NCBI RefSeq assembly: GCF_000005505.3
Contig: NC_016131.3
Span: forward strand, 53,243,355-53,307,354
Length of the DNA stretch: 64,000 nt
Source of the DNA: Brachypodium distachyon
Lineage: Eukaryota; Streptophyta; Magnoliopsida; Poales; Poaceae
Direction of reading: 5' to 3'
A model generated the notes under the pieces. The model was not told the DNA's origin, made no database searches, and was given only the letters and a program-made list of their open reading frames with translations. Within the stretch, counting starts at the first letter, position 1. Every line of letters starts with the position of its first letter. The position numbers were made by a program, and so were the translations under genes. This document shows positions 23,265 through 34,429 of this stretch, one piece after another.

Positions 23265-24177
23265 CAAAACCGATATAATTTATGTGACTTGAACTGGTAT
23301 TATTGTACTTGTATATAAAAGTACGTGCTTGCTTATGGTTATGATTTGGATCAGTTAGGAATTCCTAATGATATAACAGCAGAGTTGATTGAGCCTGGCA
23401 TATGGGGTTATACCTTTTTTGGGTACAAAAATGCCAAATTAGTACTAGAGGATACAACAAGTAATTAGGCAACATATGGGGCAATAACCCCACTTACCCC
23501 ATGTGTATATAAGTATATCCACCTCTGATTTGCATAACATAAGTTACATGTTAAGAAGTAATTTTTGATCAAATACTTAATGAAAAGAAATGAAGTACTC
23601 CCTCCATTCCTAAATACTTGTCGCTGTTTTAGTGCAAACTGAGAGTGTGGGAGGGGGTATAATTATTCTAGGAAGTACTCTTATTCCAGGGTTGGTTGAT
23701 TTTTCCGAAATGCCCGCATGTGTTACACCTCTGGCGAGCTCAGCATAGCGAGGGCCTTTTCTTTTGGCAGCCTTGTATCCCCCCTCGATGCTTATCTATC
23801 AATCTTTCACTGTCGTTAATTTGTCATTCCATTCCATTAGTTTGGTTCAAAGTACTGCCGGTGGTTCCGAAATTCGAACCCATCCTTGTATCGCTTTCGT
23901 TCCTCTCAATTCCCAGATAGAGAGATACTGTACTTGAATTCATAGCCGGTGGATCCATTGCTGATCATGGGCCCCGTAGGAACGAATAAGAGAATATACA
24001 ATTCTACGTACGCCGACGAACAAAACTTCAGAGAGGCCGGTGACTAGAAGTCTAGAATACAAAACAACACCGGGCAATTCATTATTTAGCTTCATTAAAT
24101 TCCCCTCCCTCTCTCTTCCTCTCTATATATGACCGGAGAGGCCACCACACGAGACGCATCGCAAAGGCAAGACGACG
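23265..24177 (+). promoter_or_regulatory. Upstream region of AAA-ATPase 3
   Basis: A Stowaway-like left end (TACTCCCTCCATTCCTAAAT) is at 23596, but no matching right end was found, so it is a truncated MITE. TATATAT at 24124-24130 is a good TATA box ~50 bp before the ATG at 24178, following a CT-rich run. No other gene was seen. Confidence 0.55.
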
Positions 24178-25940
24178 ATGGCAGGAGTCATGGACTACTT
24201 CCGCTCCTCGGCGTTGTACTTCTACCTGGCGCCTCTGCTCAGCCTGCTGGCGGCGTGCGCCCCCATCGGGGTGCTCAGGACCCACTTCAACCAGCACCTC
24301 CGTCGCCCCCTCCGGCGGCTCCTCCCGTTCCTCGACCCCTTCGTCACGCTCGACATCGCCGCCAAGCCGGAGGAGTACTCCTTCTACCCCGGCAAGGTCA
24401 AGTCCAGCGACGCTTACGCGGAGGTGCTGGCGTACCTGAGCCGGGTCTGCTCCCGGGACGCCCGCGAGCTCCGCGCCGAGGGCGCCGACGAGGGCTACGG
24501 CTTCGTGCTCAGCCTCCGCGAGGGGCAAGAGGTCGCCGACGAGTTCCGGGGAGTCACCATGTGGTGGTCGGCCGTCGCGGAGGACAAGGTCTCGTTCCGG
24601 TCCACGGGCCGCTGCTGCCGCCTGACGTTCCATGAGCGCCACCGCGGGCTCGTCGTCGACGAGTACCTGCCGCACGTCCGCCGCACTGGGCAGGAGGCCA
24701 CGTTCGGCAACCGCCCCCGCCGGCTCTACTCCAACAAGAAGGCGCAGCACAACTACCAGTAAGGAACCAATCGATTAATCCATTCGCTCTGCTAGCTATG
24801 GGGAATTGATCGAATTCGATTTCAAGGGAACAAACAAATACCCGTCGGAAGAATCGTTGGAATTTTCCGCTGATTTAGGTCTTTTTTCAATGGGGATAAT
24901 TGATCAGTTCTAGCAAGGACGAGGTGTGGAGCTACATCGACTTCGACCACCCGACCACTTTCGAGACGCTGGCCATGGACCCGGAGAAGAAGCGGATGAT
25001 CATGGACGACCTGGACGACTTCCGGGGCAGCAAGGACTACTACCGGCGGATCGGCAAGGCGTGGAAGCGCGGGTACCTGCTGCACGGCCCGCCGGGCACC
25101 GGCAAGTCCACCATGATCGCCGCCATGGCCAACCACCTCAACTACGACATCTACGACATCGAGCTCACCACGCTGGAGACCAACAGCGACCTACGCAAGC
25201 TCTTCATCGAGACCACGGGCAAGTCCATCATCGTCATCGAGGACATCGACTGCTCCCTCGACCTCACCGGCACCCGCAACGACAGCACCAAGCTGCCGGC
25301 AGCGGCAAAGGAAGACGTCGACGCCAACGGCAACAAGAAGAAGCGAAACATCCTGACGCTGTCCGGCCTGCTCAACTTCATCGACGGGCTCTGGTCGGCG
25401 CACAGCGGGGAGCGGATCATCGTGTTCACCACCAACCACCTGGACAAGCTCGACCCGGCGCTCATCCGCCGGGGCCGCATGGACATGCACATCGAGATGT
25501 CCTACTGCGTCTTCGAGGCCTTCAGGACGCTCGCCGAGAACTACCTCGGGATCGACGCGCACCCGCTGTTCGACACCGTCAAGGAGCTGCTGCAGACGGT
25601 GGAGATGACGCCGGCCGATGTCGCCGAGTGCCTGATGCCGTCCAAGCGCTCCGGCCGCGACGGGGATGCCTGCCTCGCGCGCTTGGTAGAGGAGCTCAAG
25701 AAGAAGGGCGAAGAGGATAAGCAGAAGAAGAAGAAGGCCGAGGAAGACGAGGCAGCCGAGGAGAAGAAGAAGGCGGCCGACGAAGCAGCAGACAAGGAGA
25801 TAAATCAGGAGATTCGATCCGTTGAGGCCGCGGCAAAACCAGACCGCTGCGAAGCCATGAGCAGCAACGAAACAGCCAGTGCTGTCAGAGATGCAAGTTC
25901 CGGTGGTTCTTCAGCTTCTTCTGACGATTATTTGTCTTGA
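24178..25940 (+). CDS. BCS1-type AAA-ATPase 3 with charged C-terminal extension
   Basis: Exon 1 is 24178-24758 (gtaagg donor). Exon 2 most likely runs 24908-25940, for 537 residues. An alternative acceptor at 24914 would drop two residues and keep the frame. It has an N-terminal hydrophobic anchor (~10-30), AAA_assoc domain, GPPGTGKS Walker A, IIVIED Walker B, and RRGRMD where the other two genes have RHGRMD. After the AAA+ core there is an unusually long lysine/glutamate-rich, probably coiled or disordered tail (~75-80 residues) ending in a serine-rich SSGGSSASSDDYLS. It is clearly more diverged than the AAA-ATPase 1/2 pair and did not arise in the same duplication. Motifs are intact. Confidence 0.9.
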
Positions 25941-26249
25941 GGGAGCCTGCTAATCAAATTACTCATTCTCAATGCCACATATCAACGAAGCAAACCTGCA
26001 CGAGTACAATAATGTGAAGAGACTTGAGTCCTGAGGAAAGGTTTTAGTTTTATTTGCTCATATACTTTAGCCGCTTGTGGCGTTGAAATTCTCCTGCTAC
26101 CGGACAACATATGTTGCTATCTTGATGAGTACCGGAAAATTAATCAGTTCCAACTTTGAATGTGCCAGATTTTATTCTAAAGCGTCGATCCATCGCCATA
26201 GCTAAGTAGCTTTTCCCCTTCTTGATTTGATGGATCGTCTGCTATATAT
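25941..26249 (+). other. 3' UTR/flank of AAA-ATPase 3
   Basis: The sequence from the last codons of the gene through ~26245 is repeated at 28088-28425, which defines the limits of a local duplication. No coding sequence. Confidence 0.6.
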
Positions 26250-27790
26250 CATGTGTGCTTCGAAATCTGAATACTCGTCAGATCGACCAGATGAGACCGT
26301 ACGAGACCGACCGCCGACGGATTGTTACATGCATGTTCGGCGTCGAGCCAGTCAACAAAGGCTGCTTGCTTGCTCACTGGCGCCGCTAGTCAACAAGACC
26401 TGGCGTACGTGGCGAGGAGGCACGTCAACGTACAAAAATCCGAAGAAAAGACGCCGTACGTGGCGTGCAGCCGTGCTGTGCTGTCAGGCTGTATTCGTCG
26501 TACAAACAGCAAAAGGACGACAACAACTCCACGTGATAGAGATATGCGCCGCGAAATCAAGATCGACCTGTCGTTTGGTCTTGTGTACTACCCAGTTCGA
26601 TCAGTTTTTAGCACCTCCGGCTGCATGCAGTAAAGCATCATTGCTTGCTTCTTATCCTCCGCGGTTGTCAGGCGACTCTTGGCCCACTGGCCGGTAACCT
26701 TCTCATCCGTAGCTCTGTCGTGAGTTAATTTGATCGTTCGCCTCTAGGTTTCTTGTTGTCGCTATTGTAAGCCAATTGTACAATGCACATTTTCATTGCT
26801 TCTTTCCAAGCATGTGAGCATGCAGCTTGTTGAAGGCAGTGGCCGTCTGGCAGGACTCCTCGTGTCTGATCCCCCGAAGAATGCTAGCAACATATGTTGT
26901 CCGGTATTGAATCCCCGCGCGAGGAGATTGCATGTTAAAAGGGGGACGTACCACGGGAACGCCGCGCCAGCGGGGCGGTCAGGGTTCCATCTGGGAAGAC
27001 GAGAACGAGACTGGGTCTGCCAAACTGGGCTGAGGAAATCTACTCTTCGGCCACTGGCCCCGCGACAGTCAACAAGACCCAGGCGAGGCGATGGTCGTCG
27101 ATCCATGGCACGTCAACGTACGAAGAATCCCTGGGAAAAGACCCGCAGCTTTGCTGTCAGGCTGTATTCATCGTACAACAGCAAACTCCAAGCCCCGCGC
27201 TCACACTGGTCGCCCGGCCTGACAATAAAGGACGATAACGATTTCCAGTTCCAGGCAGATAAGATATGCGTGACGAAATTAAGATCGACCTGTCGTTTAA
27301 TTGATCCTGTACCCAGTTCGATCAGTGAGAGCGTCCCCCAGCCGGCCCGCCGGCGGCATGCCGCAAAGCATCATTGCTTCTTATCCTCCTCTGCGGCTGT
27401 CAGAGTGTCAGGTAACTATTGCCCTCAGTGTCCGGTAGCTTCCTCAGTCGTCACTCGTCAGTTCCTCATCCGTGATAGCTGCTCTGTCCTGAGTTTCCGT
27501 CGCCGAGCGCACCGCCTCCCACATGGGTCTCCAGTTCTCATGCGACTGTACGCCAATCGTAACAATGCACAGTTTCGCTGCTTTTCCCAAGCACCTGGGG
27601 CTACAGCTTGCTTTTCCCAAGGCAGCCTTTTCTTTGATCTCCCGAAGAATGATGCTGCCACCCTCTTAGAAGCAAGGCTCAAAGAATGTACATATTCGTC
27701 GATCATGACACTGACAGGCTGATAGCAACAGCAGAACTGGACGGGTCAAGGCCTCAAGGGTACGATTGGTTTGAGCCAAACATGCCTTAC
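26250..27790 (+). repeat. Two copies of a 0.7-kb noncoding repeat (A1, A2)
   Basis: Landmarks occur in the same order in three places. 'gcatcattgcttctta', 'gctgtcagg', a 'tgtacgccaatcgtac'-like run and 'atctcccgaagaatgatg' are found in A1 (~26250-26900), A2 (~27050-27790) and B (32893-33860). The start of A1 (CTTCGAAATCTGAATACTCG) matches the start of B exactly. No gene was recognised; ORFs across it are not conserved between copies. Confidence 0.7.
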
Positions 27791-28087
27791 ATCGCTAGTA
27801 TATAATCTCGGATCGAATGAACACTTAGTTCACGAACTCAAAAACCGCACACATAAGTAAATAAACTTGATAGAACAAATCTAAGAAATGATTAGAAAGC
27901 AATGCCGTGAGATATACTTGTTCACGCACATATTCTGGTGCACATATATCTGGGTATTGTGGACAAGTAATTTTTGGTGCTCTAAAAAAAAGGACCACGT
28001 CTAATGGCCAATACAAGCAATCTGTGCCGTCCAATCTCAACTTCTTTAAATCTTCACTTTTCTTAGCATCCACAACAAAACGTTTCT
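27791..28087. other. Spacer, nothing recognised
   Basis: AT-rich sequence between the repeat A2 and the copied 3' end of AAA-ATPase 3. No feature was seen. Confidence 0.5.
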
Positions 28088-28425
28088 GCAGCTTCTTCTG
28101 ACGATTACTTGTCTTGAGGGAGCCTGCTAGCTAATCCTCAATGCCACGATCAACAGAGCAAAACCTGCACAAGTAGTACAATAATGCGAAGAGACTTCAG
28201 GCCTGAGAAAAGGTTTCGCTCATATACTTTTGCTGTTTGAAGGTTTGCAAAAGGTGTTGAAATTCCGCGCTACCGGACAACATATGTTGCTATCTTGATG
28301 GGAGCTACGAAAATTAATCAGTTCCAACTTTGAATGCGTGAGATTTTATTCTAAAGCGTTAATCGACGCCATCGCTAGTAGCTTTCATAAGGCCAATTTT
28401 TCCCTTCATGATTCGATGAATCATC
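28088..28425 (+). pseudogene. Remnant copy of the AAA-ATPase 3 last codons and 3' UTR
   Basis: It starts within the codons for the terminal ASSDDYLS, has the same stop (28115-28117) and then follows the 3' UTR of AAA-ATPase 3 with many small differences. Everything upstream in the gene is missing. It is the left edge of a duplicated block that continues as repeat B after two insertions. Confidence 0.8.
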
Positions 28426-28511
28426 TACTCACTCCGTCGCAAAACAAGTGACTTGAATTTGTATAGGATCTTATACAAATTTACGTCACTTATTTTGATA
28501 CGGAGGTAGTA
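28426..28511. mobile_element. Stowaway-like MITE, 82 bp
   Basis: Flanked by TA (28426-28427 and 28510-28511). Ends are CTCACTCCGTCGCAAAACAA and, on the other strand, CTACCTCCGTATCAAAATAA, with an inner inverted repeat around 'aatttgtata'. It sits in repeat B and is absent from the matching place in repeat A1. Confidence 0.75.
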
Positions 28512-28523
28512 TTATATATCATG

Positions 28524-29362
28524 TGTTGTAGTAAAATAAAACCCTTATAAGGGCCGAGCCGTAAATTCTACGTGGCGACGACTAAGTCAACATTTTTCAG
28601 CACGAGTCAAGATGCCAACATGGCGTGGTCAATCCTACATGGCAAAAGAAGACAAAACAATAAGTCAAGCCTCTCATGCCATGGTTAAAGGGAGAATTGA
28701 GCTTGAGTAGGAGGCAAAAAAGGTGTGAGGAGGAGATCCTTGGTCCATAGTGGACCAACTCTCACTTTTTTCACTTGGTGCACACAAAAGTTATGGACCC
28801 AGAAACTACTTTTACCATTTTGCCCCCACTTTTTTCTCTCCCTCAAGGGTAGCCATGGTCTTTTGTCACTGACTCCTAAGATATAAATACCCCCCATGAG
28901 GGCATGTACCATTCACTCTTAATTTGAATAAACTCAAGGGGAGAGGGCTAGAGAGCCTCTTTGAGATGAGCTCTAGTTTCGGGATCTCGGGAAGTCTCGT
29001 TCGGCCCAAGCCCGAAGGACAGGGAATCGAGTTAGAGTCCTAAGGGTATCTCGACCTCGCTACTTGGGAAGCCTCGCTCGGCCCAAGTACGAGGCGGCCC
29101 TTTCGACCTCTCGCTAAGTGATTCGGAGAGCCTCGATCAACTCGAAACACTGTGGCTAACGATTTCCTCAAAGCCTCTCCTAACATAGGACAAGGTCGCA
29201 CCCGCAGGGGCGACCGAACCTATTAAAAAAATATCGACGTCTCAACTTGTCCAAGTGTACGGCAACCTTCGCTATAAGGCCGGCGTACACGCCCTACTTT
29301 TATGCACTTGTGCCATCGAGTTTTGCCACCCCTTACTCTAATTGTTGTCGAGAACAACAACA
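28524..29362 (+). repeat. 5' LTR of the gag-only element
   Basis: Direct repeat of 32048-~32892. A TATA-like run (GATATAAATACCCCCC) near 28880 is a plausible promoter for the element. Confidence 0.85.
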
Positions 29363-29481
29363 GTGGCGCCGATCATGGGGAACCCTCGCCGCAATTGAAG
29401 ATTTAATAGCCCCGATGAAGCCTACTTCATCGGGTGCCCAACTTGCCGTGAAGTCTACACGGTTGCAAACGAAGAAATCAA

Positions 29482-31010
29482 GTGCCTCGGGGGCTCCCGA
29501 AGAAGAATTCCCTCACCAATCCGGACATCGCCGCAAGCATGGTCGCTACGACGGAAGTCGTGGTCGCCCCTCCGCTCCCAGCCGTCCCGGAAGGGACCGA
29601 GGTGCTCAAAACTGTCGTAGGAGGTCCCTCGACACTCACCAACGTGGTGGCAAGGATCGGTGAGCTGTCTATGGTTGCCGCCCCCGCAGGAGATGCGGAA
29701 CTCGACATGCCTCGCTCGATGGGCTTCGCACCACCTTCCGTATAACCGGTAGTGACCTTGCCCTCGGAACCTATAAGAGGTAACAATGTGGCGTCAGGAG
29801 GATCCGCGCTAGAAAACCAAGGAGTCCCAGCCTACGACCCCTCCAACCCGGGACTGCCTCCGCTGGTGCTCGCCGCGATCGCCCATGGAGCTCCTCGGTA
29901 TCATCCTTATTGGCGGCTTCTGTCGCAAGGCGTTCTCCAAGTCGCGCACGCTCAACACCAATCTCGCTTTGCGAGCGCCCCGCAAGCGCCCCTTGCTCCC
30001 CCCGTTGGGGTCGAGCAAGGTGGCAACCAGGTACCGCCTCAAGCTGCGCCTTGCGGGAAACGAGACCCCAGCGTGCATCGGAACGAGCAAGTGGCGGAGT
30101 CCGGAGCCCGTGCTGGCGGCGAAAGGAATTCCCGTCGACGCTCCGGCGCCCCAAGAAAACGCCGAGATCATTCTCCAAGCGACCCTTCTAGCGACGAAAG
30201 CGACTCCGACGAGGGAGAACCTCGCCGCCGAAGGTACCGGAAGAACCGGCCGACTTGTAACCTGCTCACGCAGGAGATCCAAGACACCCCTGTTCCGCCA
30301 AGGTTCAAGCCGCCTACAATACGGCCGTACAACGGGGAGTCAAATCCTCTTTAGTTATTGGATGTTTACTCCACCGCCATACGGGCCGCCGGGGGAGGTT
30401 CCGTTGAGATGTGCAACCTCTTTCCGCTCGCGCTCACTGGGATGGCGCAAACTTGGTTTTATAACCTGCGGAAGAACTCCGTGCACTCGTGGGAGCGCCT
30501 CCAAGAGGTCTTCATCGCCAACTTTCAGGGAAATTTCAAAGAACCCGTGCAGGCTCACGAGCTATACGCCGTGAAACAAAAGCCGGGGGAATCCCTTCGA
30601 GGCTTCTTCCATCGCTTCGCGAAGGTACGAAGCCAAATCGCCAACCCACCGTCGACCACCGTGATCGACGCATGCATGCAAGGCCTTCTCCAAGGAGAAA
30701 TGAATCGGGCCCTAAGTCGCAATCCTCCGAAGACCACCGAGGAGCTCTATCGAATCTTGCAAGAATACGCCCGGGGCGAAGATGGGGACATTGCCAAAAA
30801 GGACGTGCCGCTCCCGAAGGAACTCCCTCGTCCGACAAACCCCCTGCGCCTACTTTGTCTTCCAAGAAGAAGAGAAGGTGAGGGAAAAAGGCCCCCGGCG
30901 ACCAAGCCCGAAAGATCTTCGCCGTCGAAGGACAAGCATCGTCCCAAAAGACTTGGCAACCCAAGAAACCACCTCGCCTCGCCGAGGGAGGAACTGAAAC
31001 ATGCCTCATC
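29482..31010 (+). pseudogene. Degraded gag gene of the LTR element
   Basis: One reading frame is followed across three open pieces separated by in-frame stops at 29743-29745 and 30352-30354. The third piece carries the retrotransposon gag core: an AQTWFYNL motif, then SWERLQEVFIANFQ, then a GESLRGFFHRFAKVRSQI region, typical of gypsy-type elements. Past ~31010 no further protein domain was seen; 31400-32040 is GC-rich and without recognisable coding. The stops make a full-length product impossible. Confidence 0.75.
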
Positions 31011-32047
31011 CACAACTCGGCAAGCCACAGCATCGAAGAGTGCAACACTCTCATCGCGGCCCGTGAAGAGTTCCAGGCACGAATGCAAGCCCGGCGCAAG
31101 GATGAGAAGACAGCCGAGACTCCATGCCCCGCTAACGTCCTTGTCGCTTACCCACCACCTAAGGAGGATAACCTCCCGTTTCAGGAGCTCCCCCATGAAC
31201 CCCTGGTTCCATTTTATAGGCCCCCAAGGGGTCCTTTGCGTCCGGGCCGGCCAACCAAAGCTCGACACCTCGCCGTCCTCCCGCTGCATCAAACTGACGA
31301 GAATGGAGGGAAACAAGGCGCCTTTTCCCAAAGGAAGAGAGAGAGAGGAGGAAAGGGAGCCCCCCACCGAAGATGCCCCGACCGGGGCTGAGGCCTCCCG
31401 TGTCAGCCGTTGTGACGCCGGCGTGTGCAGGGGTGGTCGGTTTGACCCCCTTTTCCCTGCACCGTACCGAGGAAGAAGAAGGGTCCCCAGCCGTCCGATC
31501 TAGGGCTGGGTGGCCTCCCCAGCCGTCGGATCCACTTAACGAAGGCTGAACCGGCACCAGGCCTGGCTGGGCCTCGGCCTGAAAGCAGCCCAAAAACCGG
31601 TAAAAAAAAGAGAAAAGGGGAGAATAAGGAGGCCGGCGCGCCCAAAGACGGCGCAAGCGCTGGCCCAGCTGGCGCCCATACGCGCGCGCGGCCAGCCCAC
31701 CTGGCCCACGCGGCCGGTTGGGTTCGGGAAAATTGCGGATAAGTCCTCGGAAATTTTGGGAAGGCCCTCGAGGTCCCTGATTTTTGCAAAATAGTGCTTC
31801 GGGACACCGGTTTTCTCGCACAGAGAGGCCCCTAGGGTCCCGGTTTTTGCTAAAATATCCCCTGAAATCCGATTTTCTTACAAAGAAGATCTTTAAAGGC
31901 ACGGAATTTCCCCGGAACGCCTCCAAAGCTCCTTTTTTGCAGGAAAGCTACCAAAATACCTCAGCCTCTCACAAGGAAAGAACTCAGGAGTCTCTTACGA
32001 AGGTTGACCCGAAGGCATTCACAATGCCTTCAGCTCAAGGGGGTTAC

Positions 32048-32892
32048 TGTTGTAGTAAAATAAAACCCTTATATAGACCGGGCCGTAAATTCTACGTGGC
32101 GACGACTAAGTCAACATTTCTTAGCACGAGTCAAGCCGCCAACGTGGCGTGGTCAATCGTACATGGCAAAGAAAGACAAGTCAAAAAATCAAGCCTCTCA
32201 TGCCATGGTTAAAGGGAGAATTGAGCTTGAGTAGGAGGCAAGAAAGGTGTGAGGAGGAGATCCTTGGTCCATGGTAGACCATGGACCAACCCCCACTTTC
32301 CCACTTGGTGCACACAAAAGTTATGGACCAAGAAGTTGCATTTACAATTTTGCCCCCACTTTTCTCTCTCCCTCAAGGGTAGCTATGGTCTTTTGTCACT
32401 GACCCCTAGGCTACAAATAACCCTCATGGGGCATGTACCATTCACTCTCAACTTGAATAAACTCAAGGGGAGAGAGGTAGAAAGTCTCTTTGAGAGGAGC
32501 TCTAGTTTCGGAATCTCGGAAAGCCTCGTTCGGCGCAATCCTGAAGGAGAGGAAATCGGGTTAGAGTTCTAAGAGTATCTCGACCTCGCTACTTAGGAAG
32601 CCTCTCTCGACCCAAGGACAAGGCGGCTCCTTTCGACCTCTCGCTAAGTGATTCGGGGAGCTTCGATCGACTCGAAACACTGTGGCTAACGATTTCTTCG
32701 AAGCCTCTCCTAACATAGGACTAGGTCGCACCCGCAGGGTCGACCGAACCTATTCAAAAAATATCGACGTGTCAACTTGTCTAAGTATACGGTGACCTTC
32801 GCTATAAGCCCGGCGTACATGCCCTATTTTTATGCACTTGTGCCATCAAGATTTGTCACCCCTTACTCTAATTGTTGTCGAGAACAACGACC
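32048..32892 (+). repeat. 3' LTR of the gag-only element
   Basis: Matches the 5' LTR along its length with scattered substitutions and small indels, so the insertion is not very recent. Confidence 0.85.
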
Positions 32893-33860
32893 TCGCATGT
32901 GCTTCGAAATCTGAATACTCGTCGGATCGACCAGATGAGACCACGTAGGAGACCGACCGCCGATGGATCGTTACATCCATGTTCCGCGTCGAGCCGTCCA
33001 CAAAGGCTTCTTGCTTGCTCACTGGCCCTGCCGCTCAACAAGACCCATGCCAAGTCGAGGATGTCTGGCGATTTCGCTGAGCAAGGGCCAAAGGGCTATT
33101 AGATTTTTTTCCAAAGAATCTCAGTCAACAAAGACCCAGGCGAGGATGGGGCCATGAGTCCACGTCAACGACACGTCAACATACAAAGAATCCCCGATGC
33201 TAGACCCCCGTGTTGTCAGGCTGTATTCGTCGTACTACAACAACAAGCAAATTCCACTGGCTGAGAGCCCCGCGCTCATGCCGGTCGCTCGGCCTGAGAA
33301 CAAAGAACTACGACGATTCCAGTTCCAGGTGATAAGATGCGCGACGAAATAAAAAGATCGACCTGTCGTTTGGTCGTCTCGACACGTTGCCAACAGTTAA
33401 GCATCTCCAGCCGCCTCGGCGGCATGCAGTGAAACATCATGGCTTGTTGCATGCGTGATCCTCTGCGGCTGTCAGGTAACTCTGGGCTCAGTGGCTGGTA
33501 GCTTCCCCTTCCTCATCCGTTGCTGCTCTGTGCCTCTGTCGGTCCCGAGTTTCGGTCGCCAATCGAGCGCATCGCTCCCACATGCCTTTCTTGTTGCTGT
33601 TGTACGCCAATCGTACCATGCATATTTTCACTGCGTTTTTCCAAGCATCTGATGAGGCTACAGCTTGTTGAAGGCAGTGGCCGTCTGGCACGCCTCCTTT
33701 CCTTTGATCTCCCGAAGAATGATGTTGCTATCTATCCTCTTAGAAGCAAGATTCAAATAATGTACATATTCGTTGATCATGACACTGACAGGCTGATAGC
33801 AACAGGAGAGCTGGACGGGTTACGGTACCAGGTCATGAGGTCAGGGTGGCTCGTAAGCCA
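32893..33860 (+). repeat. Third copy (B) of the noncoding repeat
   Basis: Continues the duplicated block interrupted by the LTR element. Its landmarks match A1 and A2 in order, ending with the 'catgacactgacaggctgatagcaacag' region that also ends A2. No gene recognised. Confidence 0.7.
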
Positions 33861-33885
33861 CATTTAAAACTTAAAAAAAAAGACT

Positions 33886-33966
33886 ACTTCCTCCGTGCCG
33901 AATTTATTGATGTGAATTTGTATAAGAATTACAAATCCACATAAGTTAATTTGCACGGCAGGAGTA
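33886..33966. mobile_element. Degenerate Stowaway-like MITE
   Basis: Starts TACTTCCTCCGTGCCGAATT and ends with the partial complement GCACGGCAGGAGTAAA. The inner part is also complementary (around AATTTGTATAAGAATTACAA). The ends are mutated, so limits are approximate. Confidence 0.6.
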
Positions 33967-34199
33967 AATTATCTGGGGACCAGAGATTGAAAGCGTGGCA
34001 CGGAGGGAGACCGACATGGCGATACGGTGCTGAAGAGCATTGGGAGCGGTCACGGCCAGCGGTCGCTCAAACGTTTTTTTTTTGCGAACTAGGGGTTGCT
34101 CAAATCTGGACAAGCCCGCTTGAGTTACTTCCTGAATGGCCGAAGAGTAGATTTCCTCAGCCATCTTTTGGAGGCCCAGCCCAGTTTGGCGGCCCACAG

Positions 34200-34429
34200 C
34201 CTCCTCCTACACTACCATCCCTGACGCCCTGAGACCCACTCCACTCCCAGTCCCAGTCTCCAGTTCCCAGTCTCGTTCTCTGGCGCTCCCGCGGTACGCC
34301 CCCCTTTCACCACCCAATCTCCTCACTACTCCTCCGTGACTCGATTCGAGCCCGCCATGTCTTAATCACCGAATTCAGTTCCTCTTTCTCTGTATTTTTC
34401 GGCAGATCGAGAAATCGCAGGCCTCGGCG
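34200..34429 (+). promoter_or_regulatory. Promoter/5' UTR of F-box gene 1 with a 5' UTR intron
   Basis: GCG/gtacgc at 34293/34294 and ttttcggcag ending 34405 correspond in position and context to the 5' UTR intron of F-box gene 2 (47762-47872). The CCCAGTCTC-rich leader is shared with that gene. Confidence 0.55.

Larger units (their letters stand above)
28524..32892 (+). mobile_element. Non-autonomous gag-only LTR retrotransposon
   Basis: The 5' LTR is 28524-29362 and the 3' LTR 32048-~32892, both beginning TGTTGTAGTAAAATAAAACC and about 840 bp long. A primer-binding-like TGGCGCCGATCATGG starts at 29364 and a purine-rich tract precedes 32048. The internal part is only ~2.7 kb with a broken gag and no reverse transcriptase or integrase. 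Comparison with repeat A1 shows it sits at 'atatatcatg/cttcgaaatc'; the target duplication is imperfect (tcatg/gcatg), so the last bases of the 3' LTR are uncertain by a few nucleotides. Confidence 0.88.

Noticed and set aside
29771..31926. Several long minus-strand ORFs inside the gag-only element
   Set aside because: They are antisense to gag or lie in GC-rich non-coding sequence, with no retrotransposon or host domain.
33500..33867. Plus-strand ORF of 115 residues in repeat B
   Set aside because: Not kept open in the homologous repeats A1 and A2.
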